In this document: positions 11,601-24,993 of the stretch, piece after piece
Layout of the letters: each line of letters opens with the position of its first letter
How positions within the stretch are numbered: the first letter of the stretch is position 1
Assembly (NCBI RefSeq): GCF_000143415.4
Contig: NW_003314332.1
Location: 119,667-183,666 of the forward strand
Length of the DNA stretch: 64,000 nucleotides
Direction: 5' to 3'
Source: Selaginella moellendorffii
Lineage: Eukaryota > Streptophyta > Lycopodiopsida > Selaginellales > Selaginellaceae
Notes under the pieces: generated by a model
Database searches by the model: none
Told to the model about the DNA's origin: nothing
The model's input: the letters and a program-made list of their open reading frames with translations, nothing else
Made by a program: the position numbers and the translations under genes

Positions 11601-14600
11601 GGATTATTAAGGTGCGTAACGAGCAGTGGTAGTATTGTTTGTGGCAAGAAAAAAAATCTGTGCATCAGAAGTCCAAGGACAGCGGCTGCATACCTGCGAA
11701 AGGAAGAGTTTCAGCGTCGCCAAAGAAACATATAATGATAACTTACGATCTTATTGCCTTGTAACGATGTAAGCTAATGCTTACCAGATCGTTACTAAGT
11801 GATTCAAGAGCTGGAGGCAAGGAATTTGTCGGACTCACGTAATAATCATAGTATTCTGTCTCTGCGCTCCGCCAAACATGTTGAATATATGCACGCTGGT
11901 GTACTAACCACAACGGTCTGCGATGGAAAAGAACAAAAGAAAAGAAAACATGGGGCTGACGTTTGATGAAAAAAGACACGGATTAACCTTCTCAAACATT
12001 TCGTATCGTTGCTTGTTAAGAAATTAGCAGCAGGCTCGGTTAAATTCAGTCGTTCGGCATCCCAATCATTTCGGGCCTGATGCCAGTAGCCGTTTTCAAC
12101 GCCTCCTAAATAGTTGACCCTTTAGTCCAGAACAATAACAACTCTATCTCACCGGAATTGACTATAGCGTTCATGACAGAGATTAGAGGCTTAAGTATCG
12201 CGGATTCGTCCCCCTTATTTGCTAGAAGGTAGCTGTTTGGGAAAAAAGAGAAAATCAGCGCTTTCAGTTAAGGTGGAAAACAAAGAAGACAAATACCCGC
12301 ATGCTTTGTGAAGGATCATTGCAATGTCACTTCTCAAACTGGAGTCACCAATTGGCACCCCAGACAATCCAACGACGGTATAGCTGTGCTCAACCTTCTG
12401 AAAGTCAGGAAGTGAAGATCCCAAACCTTGGAGTACAGCGTCCACACGTAGAAGTGTCACACGGAGGTAGTCCTTCTCCTGTCCTGTATAAAGGATATCT
12501 TCACTGTAAAACAGCCTCAACGTTTCTGGTTTGAGTCTGTAGTGAGGTCACCTGTATTTTTCTGGAGACCTTTTTCAGGAAAGCGCTGAAGATTAGAGAG
12601 CGCCCCATGCATGTGGAAGTCAACCAGCTCCTCCACGAACATAATTTCATCGGCGGAAGGAATGTGCCAAGATGGCCTAGCACTGTCAAACTCGTTCTTG
12701 TCTTTTGTACCAATCCAGATATCTAGTTCATCAGATGCTGGCAGCCTGGAAACGCATATACTTAAAGCTCTTCAGCAATTAAATAAATTGAAACCTTACT
12801 TCCAAGAGCTGACAGGAAAATAGCACACTAGCCTTCGAATGAGAAACTTCAGCAACAGTTTTCCAGCATCATTGACCTTCATTGCAAACGCTTGTGAAGT
12901 CTCCCAGAGAGAGAAGAGAGAGAGAGAGAAACAAAAAAAAGCTCGCTTATTGCATACCTTGCAGGATGGAGCATTGAATGCTACTTGAATGAGGTCCTTG
13001 AGGATCGTCTTGTAATTCAGAATTGTTGCATCTCCGGCTGCAATTGTAGAAGCCAGGACGTTAAGCTGGTAAGTTGCTCTTTGCTCTAGAGCCGATGAGA
13101 GAGTCGCCTGAAGCAATGTCGCTCTTAAGGAATCTCTTTTTCTAAAAATCCAGGCATACCTTAGAGCTAAAGTCAGACGTTTCTCCGTTTTTGCAATATC
13201 CTGTAGACGGTGTTTCACCCAACGTGGATAGCAAATCCTTCATGATAGGCTCTAATAACATGCTGATGGCCGTAGAAGAATCACGTTCGACAGCAGCAAA
13301 ACACAAAGTTGCCATTTCATCCGCAGCTCCAGGTAAGATATTGCCAGTTAAGAACTTTTTTATACGCACGAGAACCTTAATAAAACTAGTGTCAGCAATA
13401 AACCATACACAAGATGTAGCAAAAACAAACCAGTTTGAAGATATGTTCGGGCAGCTTGCCAAACAAAAGAGCCAATAGCGGATAGAAATAGGACCCACTC
13501 TCCACGAGAAAGCCGTCATTGGTATTGGTTTCTGTGGACAAACTATGCAGACATTCAATATTTAGATACATAGAATTCGCTTTATAAAAAGAAAGCTTCC
13601 ATGCAGGACTGTATACTTACGAAGATTGAGACCCTGGTTCCAGACTCAGAAGCAGAGAAAATAGCTGGTCCAGGAACTGAAATGTCCACTTTTCCCAGTC
13701 GATAGGAAAAATACCGTTGTGATCAGGATCTTGAAGGTTGCTCACGCTCGATAACACGGAGCAATACAGCTGCATGGTGGCAAGCGTTTTAAGAGGATCG
13801 TTTGCATCCAATCCAGGTATAGTTTTGAACATAGAACCGAGAAGCGCATCTCTATAGCGCACAGCAGGCCCAGCAGTTAACTGGTCCTCCTTGTTAGAGG
13901 CCGTCTCTCTTTGATAAAAGAGTAGAATGGGCCTGGTACACAAGGCAAGAGTTTTAATCGCTAATTCAAGCTGATGAGTTGCCGTAATCTGCAAAAACCT
14001 TTCAGTGAAGAAAGAATAGAATTTCTTACGTACCGACACCATGGCAGTTTCAAAAGAAGAAACCGCAACGTTCAGCGCCAATGCTGGTTCAATATAAGCC
14101 AAGTTTGACACTGCTTTAGCGCAAGCGTGAGAAAGCCTGTCACTTTTACTGTATTGGCCTCTCTCTACCAGCCTTAAAACTTCCTTCACAAAAGACGCTC
14201 GTTCATCTGCCCCCAAGACTTGTCTCGTCTTCTTCTGCGTGTTACACTCTCTCTCCATACGCTTCGAGAAGCAACGTACGAGGAAAGTCATGAAATGTTC
14301 GAGGGAGTCAGACCAGTGGCCACCATTTGACGGGTGGTAATATGGCTCAAGATAATCAACCAGCTTCCTGAAAGAAGACTCCGCTGAGCCTCCGGGAGTC
14401 AGCAGATAAATCTGCAAAGGACGAGCAACATAAATTCAGCAAGTAGTTGTCAAAAAAGACCGAAGTTCTTACGATTGATTTGGCCGCGGTCTTTGATAAC
14501 GACACGTTTATTCCGGGAGGAAAACTATGGATGGACCAGTTAATTGGGGGATGTGCACTAGACCGTCCAACAGGTACCTGAAACCTTTGGCTATTAGAAA

Positions 14601-15812
14601 ACGAACAAAAGAACTTGCAACTCAATTAAGATTATCTAACCCGGAAAGAGTTCAGTAGATGAGAGAAAATAACTGGCATAAAAGGTTCCCAGTTCATATC
14701 CAACGACGTGATACACCGGCCAATCAAGGATCCCCATTGTGAGCTCCAAAACTGACAGCTAGGAATACGTTGCCAGAGGTCGAGGCACTCGGCCACCCAG
14801 TCACTGGTAGTTAGTCGGAAAGTTTTTAGCGCGAAAAGTATCAACCGGGACGACTTACACTGTGAAAACGTAAGGCTCCGACAAAGAATGCTGTGATTTC
14901 AGTGGAATAAAAAGCCCCAGAAAGCCTAGAGCCTCCAAGCACGATATGCGACAAGGATGATCGAAGCAAGGCCTACAAAGACGAGAAAAGCCATTAACAC
15001 GAGGAAAAGATACAGCGGGAGCAATTTGCGTTGCCCCACCTAAACTCGTTCCAGATTTCCGTGGCAGAACCCGCAGAGAAGTAGTATCGGCAGCACTTGA
15101 GAAGCACGACAAAGTTGGTTGCATGCTCCGAGTTAGTCCCAAGCCCGCTGTAAAACTCCTGCCTGCCAGCCAGTAGTAAAGTCGCAGGCTCACAACAAAA
15201 GGCAAAAAGCTTACCTCTTGAAATGCGTGTTTACGAATATTTTGTAGAAAGGCCGCCAGTCCAGCGATAAGCTCAGCTTCTTGCGGTACTTTCTAAAGAT
15301 CCTTGTCAAGCAGATCGCCCACCTTGTCTGTCCGAAAAAACGAACAATAAACAACAAATGAACGAGAAAAGAGAAGAAAACACGAAGAGCTACCTGAGCT
15401 TGGAGATTGATGGTGCCCTCGAGCAAAACCTCCAGTCCGATATTCGCTACAAGCTGCACGTCTTCCACGGCCACAGTGCTCAGTGCTTTCAAGAACCTGT
15501 AGAAAGAATCCACTTCGTAAGGGAAGAAGAAAAATAAAAACGAAAGAGAGAAGCTTACGATTGTATGAGGTAGATAAATCTGGTAGTCCTGACAGCCGAG
15601 GCCGAATTACCAGGTTCCCATTCTTCCTTGAGCTTTAGCGCCAGCTGATGGAATCGTCCCTCCTCTTCTCCAATCCTCTCGGCAACGATCGCAGGGAGCC
15701 AGCGATTGTAGAGACTGGTCTTCGGCGGCGCCGCAGCATCATCGGGGCACTCCTTGGCCATGGCCTCATCAGCAGCAGGAGGGGGAGGAGGAAGGGGAGT
15801 GGGATCTTCCAT
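8636..15812 (-). CDS. PA200: Proteasome activator subunit 4 (PA200/Blm10 homologue)
   Basis: Large HEAT-repeat protein that caps the 20S proteasome. The gene spans about 7.2 kb with several dozen short introns. Recognisable family blocks in order are: the N-terminal SLYNRWLPAIVAERI after a proline-rich leader; KYRKKLSLSLDWRPFY; DWVAECLDLWQRIPSCQFW; YYHPSNGGHWSDSLEHF; ALEQRATYQLNVLA; SYTVVGLSGVPIG; CAAAEIIGGVIR with AWDDWL; and EFRRTHSDTWEIQKEQFTEEQLE. The last exon is 8636-8674. It follows a 60-bp intron and encodes a tail ending TYFA, which matches plant PA200 termini (the C-terminal residues dock in a 20S alpha-ring pocket). The start is the ATG at 15812, followed by an acidic proline-rich leader. 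Individual internal splice sites were not all resolved. Confidence 0.92.
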
Positions 15813-16230
15813 ATTACGATGAGAATGCGCGCAATCTCGTCCTCGACTGCTCGGAATCTCTAGCTCGTTACCTCGAAGGATCGAATTCCCGGCGGCCCGA
15901 TCCCACTCAATGCGCCGTGGCGGAGAGATCTAGCTCTGGGCACCGCATCGCATCGAGCGAGGGTTTCCTCGCGCCAGGGATGGAAGAAGGGTGCCGTCAC
16001 AAACGGGGAAGAGAAAAGAGAGAGACTTTAGTTTAGAAAAGGGACCACAGCACTAATAAAGATACCCAGTACGATCTTCTAACTTTACTCCGTCGTGTAA
16101 AACGTACCGCCCGCCATACCGCGCGTCACGCTCCTTTTCTTTTAGGATGGTCCACGAAAGGGAAAAGGGCGCCTCTTGTCATAGTCTGATGGTTATTGAA
16201 GATCTTTTGCCTTTGCTGCATAGTCTCTCT
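15813..16230. promoter_or_regulatory. Upstream region of the PA200 gene
   Basis: GC-rich, gene-like composition directly upstream of the PA200 start codon, then an abrupt change to AT-rich DNA near 16200. No other coding region is visible. It probably holds the 5' leader and promoter; no specific elements are claimed. Confidence 0.45.
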
Positions 16231-16752
16231 ACTGGAAGGGGAGCTCAATGTTGGGTGCTTCGATCCCAAGCACCAAAGGGACATTTGCTTATTTGGTCTC
16301 ATTAATGAGTGAGAAGAAGATGCTTGGTTTGGGAGTTGTTCACAAGGTCATATACTCCATTAGATACACTTTAATTCCAACTAGATGGGATTAAGTGTTT
16401 TATGGGCAACTATCAGCCTCAGAATGATGTCATAACTGCAAATTTATATCTTTTAACTCAGATCGATGATTCAATGGAAGCATTTTGTTAATGTGGTAAA
16501 GGATTGCTTTTTAAACTCTAACAACTTTATACAATTTCACAGTGATGCTATTTGTATGCCATTTGAATATATAATGGATAGATTGGAAAGCTTTAAAAAG
16601 TCCACACTTATAGGAAGATCATTTATGACATGTGAAACAAGTGCTTCCATGGCATAAGAAACATTTTATTAAATTTAAACTTCCAAAGCACAACTTTGGA
16701 AAATGAAGTAATCTCTTAAAATAGCTAAATCATATTAATAAATCTCCTAGTG

Positions 16753-16770
16753 TTTAGGGTTTAGGGTTTA
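16753..16770 (+). repeat. Short interstitial telomere-type repeat
   Basis: TTTAGGGTTTAGGGTTTA: two full plant-type telomere units plus a partial third, inside the retrotransposon island. Confidence 0.8.
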
Positions 16771-18638
16771 TTCTTAAAGAAGGCAATGCACTTTGGTTTG
16801 GCTGTAACACCATGGAATACCATTACAAAGCAAGTGAAAAGGGATGGTCATGTCATTTCTACTGGTAAAATATTCACAAGTGATAAAGATGTATAATGAT
16901 ATTTATGGTACTACTCAATCTTTTTTTTTTTGTGATTGCAAGATCTCTTCCATGCAACTTGGTTCTCCTCCATTTTCTCCTTCTCTTTGTCAACACCACA
17001 TTCATGACCTTAGATTTGATATAATTCATAGCACTGGCCATTCTAGCCTTGGCCATTGTATTTAGTGTGGCTGCTATTGTTATATTTAAAACATTTTTAA
17101 ACATGTGTTAGCCAAAATTTGAAAAGAGCCTTTCAAAGTTTTCCAAATTGCAAAATAATTTGAAATGTTAAAGGGTATTTATAGAGCTCTTGACTATCTG
17201 AACTTTTTTTTTAATTTGATCTTTTATATTAATACTTCTAATGTAGGTCTTACACTTGAAGTACTGGTAATTATTTTATCAACATTGCAGAGAAAGACTA
17301 CTTAACTATAGATAAAGAATATTTGGCTATTGTATGGTATATATTTTTATAGAATTCTTTACTTGAGATGGTTTATGTGGTTGTGACTTTGATTATTAAG
17401 TGTAAAAATCTTCAATATTTATTGGCTTAATAAAATTTAATACTTCAAGACTCTAAATTGGTGCATTACATAACTAGATATAACATGATTAATACAAATG
17501 TTTTATTTCATGCATATGGCCAACCTCATCACATGTCCAGTAGTGAATATCACAACCACAACTTTGTCTTCATTCTTGTCTTTAAATATAAACAACAATA
17601 ACATCAATTATCTCCCACATAAAGTGGAGTTAAAATATAAATGCAAAAGGTGATATCACATATAATTGTACTAATTAAAGAGTATTATCAAGTGCATATA
17701 TAAATCTTAGAAATTTTGATGAAGTGCTAGTCAAAACATTCCCAATTTAATTCACTCTAATATATTTTGCTCCACACCAAACTAAAGGTTCCAAAAATGA
17801 ATACTAAAGTGTATCACTAATTTAGATAACCTTTAATAGAGACGATGCAATTGCTAAAAAGTAATTACAATCATCAACATGTCCAAATATATATTTGAAA
17901 ATGTCTAAGAAGAGGCTCTAATCTATATGAGTGGCTACACTCAAACCATTATACCATTGCAACACCATTCTTTGGAGAACGTGGGAAACTTATATAAATG
18001 TTAGATATCATCCTAAGAATGATAAGTAACAATCACCATAAAGTGATTAAATTAATGGTATATATCATCTCCATGACATGATCCCTATGAAATAACTTTA
18101 GTTAGATGTAAAGATTAGTAACAAGAGAAAGAAAAACTACACCACGCATCATGAATGTTATCATTAATTGAGTTTAATTGTTCAATTGCAACCAAATAAC
18201 AACAAGTAATTGCATCAATTATTGCTCTAGAGTTAAAGGAGGAGGTTGCTACTTTGCCATAAAAATGAACAAAAAAAAAAGAAATTAAAAAATTACAAAA
18301 AATAGAGATCTAGACAATAAAAAAGTTAAATTTCAAACACTCCTCAAGGGCAATTAAATTTACCTTTCTTTTCTAATAATGTGAGTGTATAGATATTATT
18401 GATGATTGTTCCTATTGATAATTTGCCCCCCTCCACTATAGAAACATATTGCAAAAAATATATTGATGCAAATAATATATATAACTACCATAATGTGAAC
18501 TTTATGACTATTTCAGAGATATATTCAAGTATTATTATGCATTTATAGATAAAGGATTCTCAATTCTCATGGAGTTTTTCTAATCCTTAAACTACTAAGT
18601 AGATTAAAAAATGATGAAATAAAGTATACTCTATCAAC

Positions 18639-18827
18639 TTACAAACTTTCGTGAAAAATGTGATACTCAAAATAGATTGTACCTTTTAACACAAACATGC
18701 ACTTCAACTGTTTTAGCTTTAAACCAAATTTTTGCAATCGATTTAACATCTTGTGGACATTATGGACGTGCTCTTTCCACATCCCCTTTAAGTGGATCAT
18801 AACACCATCAATAAAGTTAGTAAACAC
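18639..18827 (-). pseudogene. Reverse transcriptase fragment of a gypsy element
   Basis: A 62-codon minus-strand remnant aligns by eye with the gypsy reverse transcriptase block that follows the catalytic YxDD box: FIDGVMIHLKGMWKEHVHNV, then LNRLQKFGLKLKQLKCMF. The catalytic Asp pair is altered (FIDG in place of YIDD). Its orientation is opposite to the integrase remnants at 20.2-21.1 kb. Confidence 0.75.
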
Positions 18828-20189
18828 CTCTTATATTGCAAAAACTTTTATCTATCATTCACTGAAAAGTTGTTAAAGCATTATTCCAACTTAATATCAT
18901 TACTAATAATTTGTACAAACTAAATAGTATATAGAAAGTAGTATTGGAAACATATTTCTCAACCATTAGCACTTGTTAGTACCTAAAAGCAAGATTTAAC
19001 TTGGTGAACTAACAACTTCTCCTCAGATAAATGCATGTAAATTTTATTATATATCAACCACTAGATGCTAGAATAAACTAGAATAAACTACAAAGTGTTT
19101 AGAAAGGTTTATAAGCTATGGATATGTTTATAAGTTATAAATACAAAATTAATCAGAAGGAATAACAACTGTTAAATGGTAAGATATTTTAGAATATTTA
19201 GGTATATCCATTATCACCCCAATAAAAAATTGTTGCATTTATAAATGATAATCTAAACTTTAAAAAAATCTATAATTTTACCTTCCTTACCATAATTCTG
19301 ACAAATTTGTAACTGTTTTGAAATTCCCTACTTCAAAGTGTGTAAATGATATATAGCAATTCCTTGATAAAGTGCAACATTTTGGTTATTTTATTGATCA
19401 TCTTTTTTATTTTATTATACCATTATAAGCATTATTAAAGTTGTCAACATTGTCTTTTATTTGGTCTAAAGATTACAAGCAGGTATTTGTGGATCTCAAA
19501 GAGTTGTTGATGATTTCTTTAGTTTTGGCATATTCTAACTACATGGATATTTCTAATATTGGTCTCAAAAGTGTTGATGCAAGAGAGGACAAATGTTTTT
19601 AATTAATATCATTTTATTGTATACATCAACCATATATTGCAACTAATATAGGTGAATTACTCATAGATAGATAATGAGTGCTTAGTAATAGTTTAGAGTT
19701 TTGAGAATCTTGTGTACTTACATGATTCTCATACATTACAAAAGTTCATTATAAAAGTGGAAGAATTTGGTTAGTTATATTGTTTAATGTTTTATAGCTA
19801 ATACTAATATCTTTTCTTGAGGTCCTCTCCCTTATTCACTCTCTTCTTCTAATCTTGATAAACTTATTTTTTTAATATTTATGGATTTTTTACATAAAGA
19901 TTTTGTGTTGTCGGTGGTTGCTATATTTGATATTTAATATCCATAAAATGCAAAGTTAAATTTCTTTTTTTGACAAGGTTCATAAAGTTTGAAAGGTTGA
20001 GCAATGGATTTGAAAGCTTCATGATGGGTTTAAAAATCATATCACCTATTAATGACTTGCTATTTTAACATTTATATTCTCAATATTGCCTTGAAAATAT
20101 TCTTTATTTTGTGGGGAATAATTATGATGATCATTTATGGCTGGTAGTGCTTTTATCTTTATTCCACATTTTCTCTGTACATATTATGA

Positions 20190-21180
20190 TTCTTCTATTC
20201 TAGATGAGCATATAGGACATTGTCATGTGACTAAGATGTTGTACAGGTCTTTCTGTTTGCCAAAAATGTGACATGATATTAACTAATATATGCATAATTA
20301 TGTTTGGTGCTAAATCTATAACACTCCCTCTCATGTGTCAATTGCAATTTCTTGTTCAATTGAGTTGATGGCATTTGATTTAATAAGGCCTTTTTTATAG
20401 TCAACTACTACAATGATTATTACCTTCAATTACTTAACTCATTAGGTGGAAGACAGTGTTTTTGCTAGTGCATTTAAAACTATTATTAGATACTTCCTCC
20501 TCAATTAAGTGGTGTTTTAGAATTCTTTTCTAGAGCAGATTCTCTTATATAATGGTCATGTGTTTATGGCTAAAGCATTTCACATTTTGACATTTTAGCT
20601 AGGAATATACCACATTTTCACAAGTGCTTAACATTCACAAATGAATGGTTTGGTGAAATGGCTTATTTGGACCTTCAAAGAGATAATTGTAAAGTATATA
20701 AACTTTCCATATTTGGATTGGGATGGTTATTTACCTTCTCTTCAGTATGTGTATATTGCAGGGGTATAAAGTTGTGTTGGTGGTTAACCATATAAACTCT
20801 TATATGGTCATAATCTGATATTGTCAATGGAGTTGAGTTTACTTTCACGATTGTTATAAGTTGTCGATGCTAGGTTCTAGGATTAGTATTTAAGAAGCAT
20901 TCTCCCATTAATTTGAACATAATTTATTAAACACTTTAGCTATGTACAAGTGGGATAATAATGGTGTTTTAACTCCCATTATCATCCATTTGTGAAGTAC
21001 AAAGTGGATGCCCTAGAGTTATATTGTTTTCTCACTTTTATGGTAAGTGATTTGTCTAAAAGGCTTCTTGCTCAATGGAAGGGATCGTATTATGTGTTGT
21101 AATAAGTTAAACTGTAAATTTATAAGATTTGGCATGACATTTAACAAGTTGATCTTTTAAAAATTATACATGTGTAATAG
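20190..21180 (+). pseudogene. Integrase and C-terminal pol remnant of a gypsy element
   Basis: Degenerate plus-strand integrase. A zinc-binding H-H motif region (GHCHVTKMLYRSF) is followed about 440 bp later by an integrase-core block resembling the usual YHPQTDGQTER segment, here around QMNGLVKWL. A RLLAQWKGSYYVL segment typical of the region next to the chromodomain comes last. Multiple stops and frameshifts interrupt it. Confidence 0.7.
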
Positions 21181-22935
21181 TTAAAATGTTTCACATAAAA
21201 GGATCAAGAACCGCTAACACCACCTACAAATATATTGGTGCCTCCTCTTCATATCCACTAAAGAATTATAACTACCTTCCATTCTTCCAAGATGAGGGGA
21301 TGATATGAGGTCAAATGTATGGTTATAATACTATATACTCATATCAATATAATGGGATAGATGATATCTCAAAGTTGAAAAGATCAATATACACCTTCTT
21401 GAGCTATTCAACCATTATAATATAAAAATCATTGGAGGGATCTAAAGAAGGAATAAAGGAGTAAAAAAGAAATATGGTAGGAAGTAATGAGAAGATAAAA
21501 GTGATAGAAACAAAGGTAGAAGGAAAAAGGCAAAATAGAATACTAGTAAAAAATATTTTAAAAAAGAGTAACTATAAAATAGGGGGGAGACACTTGAAGT
21601 CATATTTAGTATAATTGTATTATAACCAATTTAGACTAATAATAAAGTCAAAAACTTAACTTGGCAAAACAATTGAAGCTCAAGGTTAAACTCACCAACA
21701 TGTATAACTAGATCCATTTTATCCTATGCACATATATGTATACGGCCATTGCCATAGAAAATGAAAATTGACTCTATTGCATGATGCAATTATAAATAAT
21801 AATATGTGATAATAAGCTGAGTAATATTGAGCCCATATAAACTAATATAAATAGGATAATAGAGGACCTTTTGTTCTAGAAATAAATTTAAAAAGTAAAT
21901 ACTGGATAAACTAATGCTAAGTGAACATTTTAATAATACTCTCAAAAGAAGGATAGAAGGGTCACTAATTTATTCATTCCACTACTCAGATATTGTTGAT
22001 ACTAAGGGCTCCACCCAACAAATGGAGGACACCAATCTAAAAAACGCCAATAATGTTAATACAAAAATGGAATATAGAAGTGTGTATATCTTATTAGCTC
22101 AAAAACCCTAGCTGGTTTGATTAAAATCGATCCAATGGTTATTAAAATCTCACTATGCTAATATTAATATACAGCTATACATTTGGACCTCACAAATATA
22201 ATAAACATTATTTGAATTATTGGGTTTTTTAAAATAAAGATGAGTTCACATTGAATTCATAGTTTATCAAATTTAGGTAATAATAATGAAATTACTCAAA
22301 GACAAGAAATGATAAAAACTGTAATCTATAAAATTTAATGTTTACTATTTTAGCTTTTAACATCAACACTATGGACATTTTTTGTTATCACAGTTAGTAT
22401 AATAATTAATTAGATTTTAAAATTTTCATTTTTATTATAATATAAAAGAAAATACTATACAAATTTAAGACCTTAAAGTTTTTAAATGTAATTTTTTATA
22501 GTTACACATATTGTTAAATGTTATATGATTATGTGAATGTTTTTTATTAGCATGTAAAATAAGGATCTCTTTTGATAACTTCTTTTTTCTTTTCCAGCCG
22601 CCAGTAAAAGATGGACTAAATCAATGCTTTGTCAACTCCAGGTTTAGTCGTTAACCTCTTGGTTTATGTGATTTGTTGAGGGAATTCTATCAAAAGCACA
22701 TTATTCCTACAAATGCATAAAAATGGAAGGAATCGATTCCACTCATGCACATTGTGAAGTCCTTGGCCTCTCGATCATCCAATTATCAAGAGAGGAGTAA
22801 GCAGATCACCATCGCCCAAAATGTAAGGAGCAAGTTTTCTAGGAAGAAATGATCGATCGATGGATGAATGTTTTTTTTTCTTTCGGAAACAAGACGCATA
22901 ATCCCGAGGCGGCGGCAAGAAGGAAGCTAGAGGAC

Positions 22936-24866
22936 ATGGCAAAAAGCGACCTGGATCAAGCTTTCAGTGAATTCGCTACTGGGTCTTTTCTTCCTCCTGC
23001 CGCCACTGGCGCTGCTTTGCATCACCGTCGCCATCTTACACAAGCATGCCTCGAAACGACGCAACAAATTACCGCCAGGTGTCTATCGATCAATCAATGG
23101 GTTCTTCTCAGTCTATGGGATTAAGTTTGATTGTGTGTGGCAGAGGTTGCCGTTTGTTGGAAATCTCCTCCAGATGACGATGGAGAGGCCACACCGCAAG
23201 CTTACAACCTGGAGTAACGAGTATGGGCCGATTTACACCATCATGACAGGCCAGAAATACCAAGTCATTGTCAGCTCGCCTGAGCTTGCAAGAGAGGTGG
23301 TAAACAGCATCTTTCATGGCAAAGCTATAACTCGCTGGTGGCAGGCTCTTGTCGCCAAGTATTCCTCCATCTCCAACAGGGATTTGGGATCAAACATTAC
23401 CATTCTTACCAGGAACAGGAAGATCGTGGCAATGAGTGACTATGACGAGCGGTACAGGATGCTCAAGAGAATGATGGTGAACAACTTGCTCGGACAAACT
23501 TCGCAGGTTACTTTGCTCGTTTCATTGCCTTTGACCTCATCTCGATCTTTCAGAAATCTTTTCGTGGTCACCGCGAGAAGTACTTGTACATTGCACTCGA
23601 CGGCCTGTTTGATGAGCTCCGGAGGCTTCCCGGCTCTACAGGTCATGTGAACGCGAGAGATTGCATTCTCAACTTCTCTTCCGTCAAGGAATGCACCAGG
23701 CAAGTCTTAGTCTATCATCTTGAGCAAGAGCTAAAAAAGTTTAGTGATTTAAGCAGGTTTTCGGCCGAGATATCGAGCGGGTTAGCGTTCCAAAGCTTGG
23801 AATGGAGGTGACGAGATGGGAGATTTACCGCACTCTTGTGCAGGACTTGATGAAAGCGTCCGTCCAGATCGACTGGAGAGACTTTTTTCCGAGCCTCAAG
23901 TGGATTCCCAACCGGAAGTTTGAGGACGGGATCTACAGGGTGGAGCGCAAGAGGTCTGCGGTGACCAAAGCATTGATGGAGCAGCACAGGGAACTCTCTC
24001 GCAGCCAGGTTTACGATCACTAAAGAAGTTTTGGTTTGTAGCAGCAGCGAGACAAGTGCTACTGTGATGTTCTTCTGGACAATGAATCGCACTATAGTAA
24101 GGACGAGCTGTTGCTGGCTGCGTGGGAGCCGATCATCGAGAGCTCCGACACGACACTGGTGACGTCCGAGTGGGCTCTCTACGAGCTGGCCAGCGCTCCA
24201 AAGCTACAGGTAGTATGATCATCAATCCTCACAGTCACACTTGTAAAGCTATAACATCAAAACATTTGCAGGAGAAGCTCTACGACGAGATCAAACGCGC
24301 CGTGGGAGACGAGCGTATGGTGAGCGAAGATGACCTTCCAAATCTTCCCTTCCTCAACACTGTCATCAAAGAGACACTGAGAAAATACAGCCCCGCTCCA
24401 ATTCTCCCCCCGAGATACATACTCGAGCTGGGTGGCTACACCATTCCGGCTGGCTACCAGGTGAGTGAAAGCTGAAATATTAGTTTCCTGTTAGATCACA
24501 CACACGTAAACCTTTCCAGCTGATTGTCAACGTCTTTGGAATCCACCACGACCCGAAACGCTGGAGCAATCCCGAGACGTGGGATCCATCACGGTTTCTA
24601 GGAGGGGAAGTTGACATGGGATTATGAGACTCATGCCCTTTGGCGGGGGCAAATGGATCTGCGCTGGGATCGCCCAAGCCTTTTACGTTGTCCCCATGAT
24701 CATCGCCACTCTCGTCCAGCACTTCAAGTGGAGCTTGCCCCAAGGTGACATGGACAAAAAGAATGTTTTGGAAGACACGGTCTATTTCACCACCCAGAAG
24801 CTGGAACCTCTTCAGGCCTGTGCCAAGCCTCGCAGGCTAGCTGGGAATGGCCAAAAAGTCAAGTAA
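22936..24866 (+). pseudogene. ent-Kaurene oxidase-like cytochrome P450 (CYP701 type), frame-disrupted
   Basis: Resembles plant ent-kaurene oxidase, the ER P450 of gibberellin-type diterpene synthesis. Exons joined by short GT-AG introns give a membrane anchor (LLGLFFLLPPLALLCITVAI), LPFVGNLLQM, an NRDLGSNITIL-like block, IDWRDFFPSLKWIPNR, the I-helix WEPIIESSDTTLVT, the K-helix ETLRKYSPAP and the heme loop PFGGGKWICAG. Two lesions stand out. The hydrophobic anchor frame has no ATG; the ATG at 22936 is in another frame, separated by an A5 run. Near 24619-24627 the frame hits TGA (MGL-stop), and the heme-loop frame resumes one base out of phase. The heme loop has Trp where P450s almost always carry Arg. 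It may be a recent pseudogene, or either indel may be an assembly error. Confidence 0.75.
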
Positions 24867-24993
24867 AGTCAATATAAAGCCAACACAATCAAAATACAAA
24901 GTCAAATGACCTAAAATTTAAAATTGTGTACAAAAATATACCGTTTTAGTGACGTGGCAAGTGACGTGCCTATACGTGGCAAAAAACGAGGGC

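Larger units (their letters stand above)
16200..22600. mobile_element. Island of decayed Ty3/gypsy retrotransposon sequence
   Basis: AT-rich and full of stop codons, but remnants of gypsy pol are readable on both strands. On the plus strand, 17285-17345 reads like an RNase H block (DYLTIDKEYLAIVWY), followed by NLQYLLA and HYITRYN. At 19480-19570, a block with LKELL and LVLAYS resembles the reverse transcriptase to RNase H junction. At 20200-20270 there is an integrase zinc-finger-like DEHIGHCHVTKMLYRSF. At 20640-20760, integrase-core remnants around QMNGLVKWL and LDWDGYLPSLQYVY appear, and at 21060-21100 a C-terminal block RLLAQWKGSYYVL. A reverse-transcriptase block lies on the minus strand at 18639-18827. 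At least two fragments in opposite orientations are therefore present, suggesting nested insertions. No LTR pair was identified, and all coding capacity is lost. Confidence 0.8.

Noticed and set aside
23080-23142. Extra residues after KLPPG in the P450 as a real insertion
   Set aside because: The segment is flanked by GT and a T/G-rich CAG acceptor in phase and splits two conserved blocks, so a 63-bp intron is the better reading, although its donor (GTCTAT) is weak.
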